Origin: Leptobacterium flavescens
Lineage (GTDB): Bacteria > Bacteroidota > Bacteroidia > Flavobacteriales > Flavobacteriaceae
Assembly (NCBI RefSeq): GCF_010671605.1
Contig: NZ_JAABOO010000004.1
Span: forward strand, 471,304-535,303
Direction of reading: 5' to 3'
Length of the DNA stretch: 64,000 nt
A program made the translations under genes and the position numbers. This document shows, one piece after another, positions 56,258-64,000 of the stretch (position 1 is the first letter of the stretch; each line of letters starts with the position of its first letter). The notes under the pieces are model-generated. The model did no database searches, was not told the origin of the DNA, and worked only from the letters and a program-made list of their open reading frames with translations.

Positions 56258-57316
56258 TTAGCTTTTCTGTTCCCGGTTAAAATAAACCAGATAATAGTAC
56301 ATCTGTTTTTCTTCATCCCACCCTTTTTCAATAAACTTTTCTGCGGATTCCGGGTTGATGAAATCCATTTTAATCTGAATATTGGTATCGAGATCGATAG
56401 TGTTCTTTATCTTTTTTCTGGCATCCGAAACTGCCTTATTAGCGATAGGGAAGTTGGAAACGTCCTCTATACTGAACTTAGGGCCTTTTTCAACTTTATA
56501 ATGTTTGAATTCCGGAATAAGGTCTGGATTGTCCATTACTTCATTGAGAAAAGAGGTCTCCTCAAAATTATCGTTCTTGGCAAAGTGGTTTACCGCTCTG
56601 TTCATAAACATTACCTCTTCTTTTTTGTCTTCGGCCGGGAGTACTACGTCCTTGGCGAAGTTCTGGCAGAACTTAAGGTATTTCTTGGTAAAGAAATTCT
56701 CGTCGGTAAGGGCATTGACCCCCAGGAAATTTTCTAACCAGTATTTGGTATCGTAGCGGTTGCTGTCTACAGATAATATTTTATAGCCTTCCTCTTTATC
56801 AGTTTTGAGGATCAGGCAACCTTTATCGAGTTTATTTACATTGATCCCCTGCCTGATCAGGATATCGATATTCTGCTCTTTCTCTTCAAACTGAAGGAAA
56901 TCGTGTTTTAATTCGCTTTTAAAGATCCCGATAGCATCGATTTTCTCGTTATCCACCACTACATCCGACAGATACGTAATATAAACTTCCCCGCTTTTGA
57001 TGTGTGGATGACTGGATTGTTCAAAAAGATGAGAAGTGATCTTTTTTGAATTCTCATGGATAGAATCCGGCATATCAAAGATCTCGGAACAGATGGTAAA
57101 CAGAGGATTGAATTCCAGATCTGCTTCATGAGAAAAATGAAAGTAATTCTCTTCCTTCTCCCTGAAGGGTTTAAAGAAGTACTCTTTTAAAAGGGCAGTT
57201 ATTTCATCGTTAAGCTGATAGGGCTCTTTGGAATAAAAAACATTTTCACCACGGCCTTTGTTACCAACCGTATGTATGGATAAGCTCTCTATTTGGGTAG
57301 AATATAAGTTGATCAT
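56258..57316 (-). CDS. Nucleoid-associated protein, NA37/YejK family
   Basis: This 352-aa protein follows the NA37 (NdpA/YejK) family: HTVGNKGRGENVFYSKEPY near the N-terminus, SGEVYITYLSDVVVDNEKID and DAIGIFKSE in the middle, and the SNRYDTKYWLENFLGV segment. YejK of E. coli binds the nucleoid and topoisomerases. It is cytoplasmic with no membrane segment. It is transcribed toward a strong terminator and lies 67 bp downstream of the pRiA4b-like gene on the same strand. Confidence 0.85.
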   Translation of the reverse strand: MINLYSTQIESLSIHTVGNKGRGENVFYSKEPYQLNDEITALLKEYFFKPFREKEENYFHFSHEADLEFNPLFTICSEIFDMPDSIHENSKKITSHLFEQSSHPHIKSGEVYITYLSDVVVDNEKIDAIGIFKSELKHDFLQFEEKEQNIDILIRQGINVNKLDKGCLILKTDKEEGYKILSVDSNRYDTKYWLENFLGVNALTDENFFTKKYLKFCQNFAKDVVLPAEDKKEEVMFMNRAVNHFAKNDNFEETSFLNEVMDNPDLIPEFKHYKVEKGPKFSIEDVSNFPIANKAVSDARKKIKNTIDLDTNIQIKMDFINPESAEKFIEKGWDEEKQMYYYLVYFNREQKS

Positions 57317-57383
57317 CAGTTATTCAACTTTAGGTTGTTAATAAATAATTTAATGGATTGTTACTGTGGAAAGGCAGATGGTC

Positions 57384-57890
57384 TTAGTTCCAGTTTTCGT
57401 CGAAATCCAGATCGTCGTAATCTTCAATATCCATTTCATCAGAACTCTCTGTTTCCTCTGCTCCTTCCGATTCGAATTGTTTATCCGGGGCCTGCTCAGG
57501 TAAGTTCCCATGAGCAAACAAAAGGTTAGGATAGGATCTTCCGTCTTCCTTCTCAGATATTTCGGCCAGCTCAACAAAGAAGGTCCACATGGTAAAGAAA
57601 TCGTACACATAAATAAGTTTGTTGTTCTCTTCTGTTACCACGTCTTCCAGAAAGGACTCATTCATAAGGCGTACATCAGATGTTCCGTCTCCCATATCAA
57701 AAAGAGAGATCTCCTCTCCCTGATTCCATTTTTCATCGCTGAGGTAAAAAGATGCCATCTCCATGCCATCAAAACCGAAAGCCTGCGTAATACTATTATG
57801 GAAATCCTCTAAACTACTGGACGCTTCTATTTCGATATCCCTGAAGATATCTTCATCGGCGTCCAAAATAATTCTGAATTTGTATATCAT
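57384..57890 (-). CDS. Plasmid pRiA4b ORF-3-like family protein
   Basis: This 168-aa protein opens MIYKFRIILDADEDIFRDIE and continues SSLEDFHNSITQAFGFDGMEM, ASFYLSDEKW and LIYVYDFFTMWTFFVEL, the core of the pRiA4b ORF-3-like (IS1096 TnpR-associated) fold. The last ~40 residues are almost entirely Asp/Glu/Ser. Function unknown; despite the family name there is no sign of a mobile element here. A promoter with TACCTTTG lies 20 bp upstream. Confidence 0.8.
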   Translation of the reverse strand: MIYKFRIILDADEDIFRDIEIEASSSLEDFHNSITQAFGFDGMEMASFYLSDEKWNQGEEISLFDMGDGTSDVRLMNESFLEDVVTEENNKLIYVYDFFTMWTFFVELAEISEKEDGRSYPNLLFAHGNLPEQAPDKQFESEGAEETESSDEMDIEDYDDLDFDENWN

Positions 57891-57909
57891 GATAAAATTT
57901 TCCAGACTG

Positions 57910-57944
57910 CAAAGGTAATAAGATTATTGTTTACAGACTTACAA
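57910..57944 (-). promoter_or_regulatory. Promoter of the pRiA4b-like gene
   Basis: Reading the minus strand, TTG (57942-57944) and TACCTTTG (57910-57917), 24 bp apart, resemble the flavobacterial promoter with slightly long spacing. Confidence 0.45.
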
Positions 57945-58283
57945 TATACATCAATTCTATTTTCAAAAAACCGATCGGAAAACCGTATTAAAACCATAAA
58001 TAATTAATAGAATAAAGAGAGTTGAAAAGGATAAAAATTGACCGGTTTTGTTAAAAAACGTTAAAAAAACCACTTTTTTTCACTAATATTTTTTTAGGAT
58101 ATCTGCTGATAAAAATCAATTAACATGAATAATACTCAATAAAAATGTATTTTAATTAAATATATGATAATAAAAGGTGTTTTTTATTGATGATTTTATT
58201 TACGTTGACTTTTTTCTGCCTTAAAACCCACTTTTTTCTTTTCTCGTAAGTGAGGGCAAACAAAAAAATTAGAAAATAAAATC
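57945..58283. other. AT-rich leader of the first lipoprotein gene
   Basis: This 339-bp stretch is very AT-rich with T/A tracts near 58040-58100 and 58140-58200. No TAnnTTTG box or Crp-type palindrome like that at 61559 was found. It must contain the promoter of the lipoprotein gene at 58284. Confidence 0.5.
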
Positions 58284-60683
58284 ATGAAAAATTTAAAATT
58301 AACAAAGAGTTTTTTCGGCGGTTTACTTCTGTCGTCTTTGATGTTATCATCTTGTTCTAATGATGATGATGCAAACGGAGTGGATCCGGTAGATCCGGCT
58401 CCGGTAGAATTTACAGTAGTATTAAATGAGGTTCAGTACGCAAGTGAGGATCTTGTAGAGATCTTTAACAGCGGAACCACTACCGCAGATCTAAGTGATT
58501 ACTGGCTATGTTTAGGGCCTGGTACTTATGTACGTATCGGGACACTGACTCCACAGAGTGGATCTATCACCAACCTTGAGGCTGGAGATTATGTAGTACT
58601 ACCTTATACGATGCCTGATACAAGTGCAGGATTAGGGTTGTATTCTACTAACGAATTCGGTAGCTCAGATGCTATTGAAGATTTCGTACAGTGGGGAGAA
58701 GGCGGAAGTGCCAGAGAAGATGTTGCGGTAGCAGCAGGGATCTGGACAGCCGGAGAATTTGTACCAACGGTAACCAACCCTAACAACAGTATTGTATTTG
58801 ACGGTGAAGGGAACGGAGCAGCTAACTGGGGAGAGACTACCACAGTTACTTTAGGAGAGGACAATGTTCTTACCGTGCCTGAGCAAGTACGTTCTGTAGT
58901 GATCAACGAAGTACAGTACGGTAACCGTGACTTAGTAGAGCTATACAACAACGGAGACGTAAGTGTAGATCTTAGTTCTTACTGGTTATGTTTAGGACCT
59001 GGTACTTATGTACAGATCGGGAACGTAACACCAGAGAGCGGAGAGATAGAACTAGCTCCGGGAGAGTTTTTAGTACTTCCATACAGCATGCCTGATGATG
59101 AAGGAGGACTGGGACTTTATTCAGAGAATCAGTTTGCTAACCCTGATGCGATCATGGATTTCGTACAGTGGGGAGCAGGCGGAAGTGCCAGAGAGAATGT
59201 AGCGGTAGCAGCAGGTATCTGGACAGCTGGAGAGTTTGTACCAACAGTAAGATTGGACAGCTACAGTATAGAGTATGACGGAGAAGGCGATAGCGCATCC
59301 GACTGGGCAGAGGAAGTAAACCCATCTTTGGGAGAAGCTAACGATGTAGTAGCACCAACAACGACATTTAACGTAACGATCAGCAATGTGATCAACTACC
59401 TAAATGTTCACACTTTTACAGAGAGAATCAGAACTGGAGAGACTCCAACAAGAGGACCATTAAACCAGGATGGAGATCAGTATCAGATCAGCTTTAAGGC
59501 AGTACCTGGAACTAAATTCACTCCTGTAACGATGATGGGTAACAGTAATGACTGGTACCTGGCACCTGAAGATCTGGCAGGAATCGATCTATTCCCTAAC
59601 GGACAAGCACTAAACGGTGTAGATATTGCAAGTGAACTAGTATTATACGATCTGGGAACAGAAGCAGATAACGATCCAAGTAACTTCCCACCAGCAGGGC
59701 CAAACACAGGACCAGAAGATGCTAACCCACTAGTTAGACTAGTAGACAGAGGTGGAGTACGTGGAGATTTCTACCTGACAGCGATCTTAGATTATGTAGC
59801 CGGAGACGGAACAGAAGCAGGAACATTTACCTTAACAATCACTGCTATCAGAACTCCTGATACAAATCAGCCACCAAGTTCACAGAACGGATTTGTAGTA
59901 ACACCAGGAATCGTAGTACTACACACTTTACCAGAGCCATTATTCACTCTAGGAGAAGAGGACAGAGGAGTAGGTCTTGAAGGAATTGCAGAAGACGGAA
60001 ACCCTGATGCATTATTCGATTGGTTCAATGAAACAGGAACTAACGGAGCACCATTGAGATTAGCTTCTTCATTAAGTCAATTATCCCCAGGATTGGTATA
60101 TGCCTTTAACACAGACAGCGACCCATTCTTTGCACAGGGAGGAACTTTAAACCCAGAGAGCGGATTAGAGCAACTGGCAGAAGACGGAGATAACGCTGCA
60201 GCGGTAGCTTACTTTGAGAGCCTTGGATTACCAGTATCAGCTAGTGTAGAGGATGCAAATGTAGGACCTGGAGGAAGCCTGACTTTCACCATCGAAGTAC
60301 CACAAGGACAGAATTACAAGTTAGGTATCGGAACAATGTTAGTAGAGACCAATGACTGGTTCATCAGCTATAACAACAATGGAGTAGCATTATTTGATGA
60401 GAGCGGAGCACCATTCTCAGGAACATCCGAGAGTGATGAGTCTTACTTATTCGATGCTGGAACAGAGGTAGATCAGCCAGTAGGTTTTGGACCGGATCAG
60501 GCACCAAGACAACTTAATCCTAACACAGGAGCAGCTGATGGAAATACTGCGATCCGAAGAGTAAGTGCATTGGAAGATGTACAGTTCGGAAAGGGAGTTA
60601 TTGATAACGGACCTGGAGTAGTATACTTAGAAGACCCAAGAGGAGGATACAACATCGTAAGGATTGATATCCAACCACAATAA
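58284..60683 (+). CDS. Surface lipoprotein with two lamin-tail-like and two spondin-like domains, copy 1
   Basis: This 799-aa lipoprotein has a signal peptide with lipobox LSSC (C24) followed by SNDDD, the acidic motif that marks surface export of lipoproteins in Bacteroidota. Two lamin-tail-like domains (about 44-190 and 203-345) share WLCLGPGTYV, GLGLYS and GIWTAGEFVPT. Two spondin_N-like domains follow (about 362-535 with MMGNSNDWYLAPEDL and LYDLGTEADN; about 536-799 with IGTMLVETNDWFISYN and YLFDAGTEVDQP). Domain names are from recalled similarity. Codon use leans to CCA, GGA, GTA and AAC, as in highly expressed genes. A second copy starts at 61635. Confidence 0.88.
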   Translation: MKNLKLTKSFFGGLLLSSLMLSSCSNDDDANGVDPVDPAPVEFTVVLNEVQYASEDLVEIFNSGTTTADLSDYWLCLGPGTYVRIGTLTPQSGSITNLEAGDYVVLPYTMPDTSAGLGLYSTNEFGSSDAIEDFVQWGEGGSAREDVAVAAGIWTAGEFVPTVTNPNNSIVFDGEGNGAANWGETTTVTLGEDNVLTVPEQVRSVVINEVQYGNRDLVELYNNGDVSVDLSSYWLCLGPGTYVQIGNVTPESGEIELAPGEFLVLPYSMPDDEGGLGLYSENQFANPDAIMDFVQWGAGGSARENVAVAAGIWTAGEFVPTVRLDSYSIEYDGEGDSASDWAEEVNPSLGEANDVVAPTTTFNVTISNVINYLNVHTFTERIRTGETPTRGPLNQDGDQYQISFKAVPGTKFTPVTMMGNSNDWYLAPEDLAGIDLFPNGQALNGVDIASELVLYDLGTEADNDPSNFPPAGPNTGPEDANPLVRLVDRGGVRGDFYLTAILDYVAGDGTEAGTFTLTITAIRTPDTNQPPSSQNGFVVTPGIVVLHTLPEPLFTLGEEDRGVGLEGIAEDGNPDALFDWFNETGTNGAPLRLASSLSQLSPGLVYAFNTDSDPFFAQGGTLNPESGLEQLAEDGDNAAAVAYFESLGLPVSASVEDANVGPGGSLTFTIEVPQGQNYKLGIGTMLVETNDWFISYNNNGVALFDESGAPFSGTSESDESYLFDAGTEVDQPVGFGPDQAPRQLNPNTGAADGNTAIRRVSALEDVQFGKGVIDNGPGVVYLEDPRGGYNIVRIDIQPQ
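58361..60649 (+). repeat. 2.29-kb direct repeat, first copy
   Basis: 58361-60649 matches 61712-64000 with a constant offset of 3351. Line-by-line reading found no difference; the last mismatch is at 58360 versus 61711. The repeat may continue past the window. Confidence 0.9.
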
Positions 60684-60741
60684 GAAACAATATTTGTTTT
60701 GTTCTGTTCTATTTGAATAAATAGAATTAGTTGAAAGTGAG

Positions 60742-60770
60742 AAAAGCCGGAAAACATTTCCGGCTTTTTT
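60742..60770 (+). terminator. Terminator of lipoprotein copy 1
   Basis: AAGCCGGAAA, loop ACAT, TTCCGGCTT followed by TTTT. Confidence 0.85.
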
Positions 60771-60864
60771 ACATCTAAATGTTTCATACCAAACAAAAAA
60801 ACGCTCTTTACTTACATAATTTTACACCGGCTACCGTAATTACATACAAGAGTATATTGTTTTG

Positions 60865-60872
60865 TATATTTA
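60865..60872 (+). promoter_or_regulatory. Possible -7 box of the Crp/Fnr gene
   Basis: TATATTTA resembles TAnnTTTG except for the last base, 22 bp before the start at 60894. No clear -33 box. Confidence 0.3.
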
Positions 60873-60893
60873 GAAAAAATTGAAAAAGAACTA

Positions 60894-61532
60894 ATGGATA
60901 ACGACAACTCAAAATATATAAAGAGATGTTTACCTTTCCTTGAAGCACCGCTTTACGAAGAAATTAAAGAAACGGGCTTTTACAAAGAATTCCCTAAAGG
61001 AGTACATGTAGTAAAACAAGGAGCTTATTTGAATTTTTTACCTCTTGTTCTCGATGGGATCATTAAGATGTATGCTGAAGAGGACAGTGTGCAATTCCTT
61101 CTCTATTATATTAATCCGGGAGAAACCTGTGTAATGAGCTTTAACCACTTATTCGGGGAAGAAGCCGTTCAGTTCTCTGCCATTACGGAAGAAGAAACCA
61201 CCGTTTTGTGTTTACCGGTCCAGAAAGTAAAGGAATGGTTTGTTAAATATCCCTCTTTTAGCAGGGTTATTATCAAAGATTATCAGAAGAATTTTGAAGA
61301 TCTTTTAAAAACCACCAAGGATATTATCTGCTATAAGATGGAAGACCGTCTTATTAAATATCTCGAGAACAAATCGAAGATCCTGAAATCCCAGAATATT
61401 CATCTTTCACACCAGAATATTGCTTCAGACCTCGGTACTTCGCGAGAAGTTATTTCTCGTATTACCAAGAAGTTAGAGCACGAAAACCTGTTAATCCAGC
61501 ACAAAAGACATATAGAACTCCTTCTTAATTAA
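60894..61532 (+). CDS. Crp/Fnr family transcriptional regulator
   Basis: This 212-aa regulator has an N-terminal cyclic-nucleotide-binding-type beta-roll (about 15-130), a dimer helix (about 125-155) and a C-terminal winged HTH. The recognition helix reads NIASDLGTSREVISRITKKL. In it S-R-E-x-x-x-R matches the Crp residues R180, E181 and R185 that read GTGA. No cysteine cluster for an FeS centre is visible and the phosphate-binding RES/RT motif of Crp is not clear, so the signal is unknown. It lies between two copies of a lipoprotein gene and 26 bp before a GTGA-N6-TCAC palindrome. Confidence 0.92.
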   Translation: MDNDNSKYIKRCLPFLEAPLYEEIKETGFYKEFPKGVHVVKQGAYLNFLPLVLDGIIKMYAEEDSVQFLLYYINPGETCVMSFNHLFGEEAVQFSAITEEETTVLCLPVQKVKEWFVKYPSFSRVIIKDYQKNFEDLLKTTKDIICYKMEDRLIKYLENKSKILKSQNIHLSHQNIASDLGTSREVISRITKKLEHENLLIQHKRHIELLLN

Positions 61533-61558
61533 ATTTTTGGGAAAACATTAACTGCTTT

Positions 61559-61576
61559 TGGTGATTTTTGTCACCA
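61559..61576. promoter_or_regulatory. Candidate operator of the adjacent Crp/Fnr regulator
   Basis: TGGTGA-TTTTTG-TCACCA is a perfect 6-bp-arm palindrome with a 6-bp spacer and holds the GTGA-N6-TCAC core of Crp sites. It abuts the -33 TTG of the next promoter, with its centre at about -41 to -43 from the expected start of transcription, the class II activator position. Confidence 0.6.
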
Positions 61577-61605
61577 TTGTGAAGGCTTGGTTGATTGTAG
61601 TTTTG
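61577..61605 (+). promoter_or_regulatory. Promoter of lipoprotein copy 2
   Basis: TTG at 61577-61579 and TAGTTTTG at 61598-61605, 18 bp apart, match the flavobacterial consensus. The start codon lies 30 bp downstream. Confidence 0.6.
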
Positions 61606-61634
61606 AAAAAAAATTAAAAATCAATTCGAGCAAA

Positions 61635-64000
61635 ATGAAAAAGAATTTATTAACAAAGAGTTTTTTTAGCGGTTTACTGCTATCATCTTTGATGTTATCA
61701 TCATGTTCTAGTGATGATGATGCAAACGGAGTGGATCCGGTAGATCCGGCTCCGGTAGAATTTACAGTAGTATTAAATGAGGTTCAGTACGCAAGTGAGG
61801 ATCTTGTAGAGATCTTTAACAGCGGAACCACTACCGCAGATCTAAGTGATTACTGGCTATGTTTAGGGCCTGGTACTTATGTACGTATCGGGACACTGAC
61901 TCCACAGAGTGGATCTATCACCAACCTTGAGGCTGGAGATTATGTAGTACTACCTTATACGATGCCTGATACAAGTGCAGGATTAGGGTTGTATTCTACT
62001 AACGAATTCGGTAGCTCAGATGCTATTGAAGATTTCGTACAGTGGGGAGAAGGCGGAAGTGCCAGAGAAGATGTTGCGGTAGCAGCAGGGATCTGGACAG
62101 CCGGAGAATTTGTACCAACGGTAACCAACCCTAACAACAGTATTGTATTTGACGGTGAAGGGAACGGAGCAGCTAACTGGGGAGAGACTACCACAGTTAC
62201 TTTAGGAGAGGACAATGTTCTTACCGTGCCTGAGCAAGTACGTTCTGTAGTGATCAACGAAGTACAGTACGGTAACCGTGACTTAGTAGAGCTATACAAC
62301 AACGGAGACGTAAGTGTAGATCTTAGTTCTTACTGGTTATGTTTAGGACCTGGTACTTATGTACAGATCGGGAACGTAACACCAGAGAGCGGAGAGATAG
62401 AACTAGCTCCGGGAGAGTTTTTAGTACTTCCATACAGCATGCCTGATGATGAAGGAGGACTGGGACTTTATTCAGAGAATCAGTTTGCTAACCCTGATGC
62501 GATCATGGATTTCGTACAGTGGGGAGCAGGCGGAAGTGCCAGAGAGAATGTAGCGGTAGCAGCAGGTATCTGGACAGCTGGAGAGTTTGTACCAACAGTA
62601 AGATTGGACAGCTACAGTATAGAGTATGACGGAGAAGGCGATAGCGCATCCGACTGGGCAGAGGAAGTAAACCCATCTTTGGGAGAAGCTAACGATGTAG
62701 TAGCACCAACAACGACATTTAACGTAACGATCAGCAATGTGATCAACTACCTAAATGTTCACACTTTTACAGAGAGAATCAGAACTGGAGAGACTCCAAC
62801 AAGAGGACCATTAAACCAGGATGGAGATCAGTATCAGATCAGCTTTAAGGCAGTACCTGGAACTAAATTCACTCCTGTAACGATGATGGGTAACAGTAAT
62901 GACTGGTACCTGGCACCTGAAGATCTGGCAGGAATCGATCTATTCCCTAACGGACAAGCACTAAACGGTGTAGATATTGCAAGTGAACTAGTATTATACG
63001 ATCTGGGAACAGAAGCAGATAACGATCCAAGTAACTTCCCACCAGCAGGGCCAAACACAGGACCAGAAGATGCTAACCCACTAGTTAGACTAGTAGACAG
63101 AGGTGGAGTACGTGGAGATTTCTACCTGACAGCGATCTTAGATTATGTAGCCGGAGACGGAACAGAAGCAGGAACATTTACCTTAACAATCACTGCTATC
63201 AGAACTCCTGATACAAATCAGCCACCAAGTTCACAGAACGGATTTGTAGTAACACCAGGAATCGTAGTACTACACACTTTACCAGAGCCATTATTCACTC
63301 TAGGAGAAGAGGACAGAGGAGTAGGTCTTGAAGGAATTGCAGAAGACGGAAACCCTGATGCATTATTCGATTGGTTCAATGAAACAGGAACTAACGGAGC
63401 ACCATTGAGATTAGCTTCTTCATTAAGTCAATTATCCCCAGGATTGGTATATGCCTTTAACACAGACAGCGACCCATTCTTTGCACAGGGAGGAACTTTA
63501 AACCCAGAGAGCGGATTAGAGCAACTGGCAGAAGACGGAGATAACGCTGCAGCGGTAGCTTACTTTGAGAGCCTTGGATTACCAGTATCAGCTAGTGTAG
63601 AGGATGCAAATGTAGGACCTGGAGGAAGCCTGACTTTCACCATCGAAGTACCACAAGGACAGAATTACAAGTTAGGTATCGGAACAATGTTAGTAGAGAC
63701 CAATGACTGGTTCATCAGCTATAACAACAATGGAGTAGCATTATTTGATGAGAGCGGAGCACCATTCTCAGGAACATCCGAGAGTGATGAGTCTTACTTA
63801 TTCGATGCTGGAACAGAGGTAGATCAGCCAGTAGGTTTTGGACCGGATCAGGCACCAAGACAACTTAATCCTAACACAGGAGCAGCTGATGGAAATACTG
63901 CGATCCGAAGAGTAAGTGCATTGGAAGATGTACAGTTCGGAAAGGGAGTTATTGATAACGGACCTGGAGTAGTATACTTAGAAGACCCAAGAGGAGGATA
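61635..64000 (+). CDS. Surface lipoprotein with two lamin-tail-like and two spondin-like domains, copy 2 (3' truncated by window)
   Basis: The frame opens at ATG 61635 and stays open to the window edge; by alignment with copy 1 the stop is expected 34 bp outside (799 aa). The first 25 or so residues (MKKNLLTKSFFSGLLLSSLM, lipobox LSSC with C24, then SSDDD) differ from copy 1 at several positions. After the Asp run the DNA equals copy 1 at every position I compared, with an offset of 3351. It has the same four domains and the same surface-export motif. Unlike copy 1 it has an evident promoter and a Crp-type operator. Confidence 0.9.
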   Translation, partial: MKKNLLTKSFFSGLLLSSLMLSSCSSDDDANGVDPVDPAPVEFTVVLNEVQYASEDLVEIFNSGTTTADLSDYWLCLGPGTYVRIGTLTPQSGSITNLEAGDYVVLPYTMPDTSAGLGLYSTNEFGSSDAIEDFVQWGEGGSAREDVAVAAGIWTAGEFVPTVTNPNNSIVFDGEGNGAANWGETTTVTLGEDNVLTVPEQVRSVVINEVQYGNRDLVELYNNGDVSVDLSSYWLCLGPGTYVQIGNVTPESGEIELAPGEFLVLPYSMPDDEGGLGLYSENQFANPDAIMDFVQWGAGGSARENVAVAAGIWTAGEFVPTVRLDSYSIEYDGEGDSASDWAEEVNPSLGEANDVVAPTTTFNVTISNVINYLNVHTFTERIRTGETPTRGPLNQDGDQYQISFKAVPGTKFTPVTMMGNSNDWYLAPEDLAGIDLFPNGQALNGVDIASELVLYDLGTEADNDPSNFPPAGPNTGPEDANPLVRLVDRGGVRGDFYLTAILDYVAGDGTEAGTFTLTITAIRTPDTNQPPSSQNGFVVTPGIVVLHTLPEPLFTLGEEDRGVGLEGIAEDGNPDALFDWFNETGTNGAPLRLASSLSQLSPGLVYAFNTDSDPFFAQGGTLNPESGLEQLAEDGDNAAAVAYFESLGLPVSASVEDANVGPGGSLTFTIEVPQGQNYKLGIGTMLVETNDWFISYNNNGVALFDESGAPFSGTSESDESYLFDAGTEVDQPVGFGPDQAPRQLNPNTGAADGNTAIRRVSALEDVQFGKGVIDNGPGVVYLEDPRGG
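61712..64000 (+). repeat. 2.29-kb direct repeat, second copy
   Basis: Direct-orientation partner of 58361-60649. The Crp/Fnr gene lies in the 1.06-kb unique segment between the two copies. Confidence 0.9.

Noticed and set aside
61955..62302. Minus-strand ORF within lipoprotein copy 2, repeated at 58604-58951
   Set aside because: It is the antisense shadow of the second half of the first lamin-tail-like domain and appears twice only because the gene is duplicated.

Overview
The window reads as a chromosomal segment of a member of the Flavobacteriaceae (Bacteroidota). The evidence is: promoters of the TTG-N17-23-TAnnTTTG type (seen before grpE, yidC, sucC and the ABC/MscS operon); two proteins with type IX secretion (T9SS) type B C-terminal sorting domains; lipoproteins with an acidic Ser/Asp stretch directly after the lipobox cysteine; a DnaJ with only two CxxCxGxG motifs; DUF6090 membrane proteins; and a cyclophilin-FKBP fusion immunophilin. 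No rRNA, tRNA, CRISPR array, prophage or intact insertion sequence was seen.

Layout. 1-7556, all plus strand: the tail of a TIGR01777-type epimerase, grpE-dnaJ, then a five-gene run (ABC-2 exporter ATPase and permease, MscS channel, DUF6268-like outer-membrane protein, sigma-54 activator without an HTH) ending in a perfect bidirectional terminator. 7609-21968: housekeeping and stress genes in mixed orientation (PPK2, M28 peptidase, fusion PPIase, 1-Cys peroxiredoxin, bacillithiol-transferase-like DinB protein, CsaA, pyrG, yidC). 21978-23010: a 1 kb gene-free stretch of palindromic repeats and a possible decayed element. 23115-28650: mnmA, nitronate monooxygenase, and a VOC-nudK-MFS operon on the minus strand. 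28651-29275: low-complexity DNA with two heptamer arrays. 29276-43105, mostly minus strand: amidohydrolase, two S9 peptidases (one fused to a formylglycine-generating-enzyme-like domain), a tandem pair of M23 peptidases followed by a class A beta-lactamase-like lipoprotein, a thioredoxin and lysA. 43280-49007: Lon-substrate-domain protein, sucC, TerB-like protein, hsp20, uvrB. 49055-57890, minus strand: two large T9SS cargo proteins with nearly the same C-terminal halves, an ABC-2 exporter, a nucleoid-associated protein and a pRiA4b ORF-3-like protein. 57891-64000: a lipoprotein gene, a Crp/Fnr regulator, and a second copy of the same lipoprotein gene that runs off the window.

The most notable region is 58284-64000. 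Two lipoprotein genes (two lamin-tail-like and two spondin-like domains each) are identical as far as I can read by eye over about 2.29 kb. They differ in the signal-peptide coding region and upstream DNA, and they flank a Crp/Fnr-type regulator. Just in front of the second copy lies a perfect TGGTGA-N6-TCACCA palindrome abutting a flavobacterial promoter, at the distance expected of a Crp-type class II activator site. This looks like a small self-contained surface-protein module with its own regulator. Other points worth following are a 16-bp perfect inverted repeat that would bury the start codon of an M23 peptidase, and TGACA-N3-TGTCA-like elements shared by the grpE and hsp20 upstream regions, a candidate heat-shock operator.
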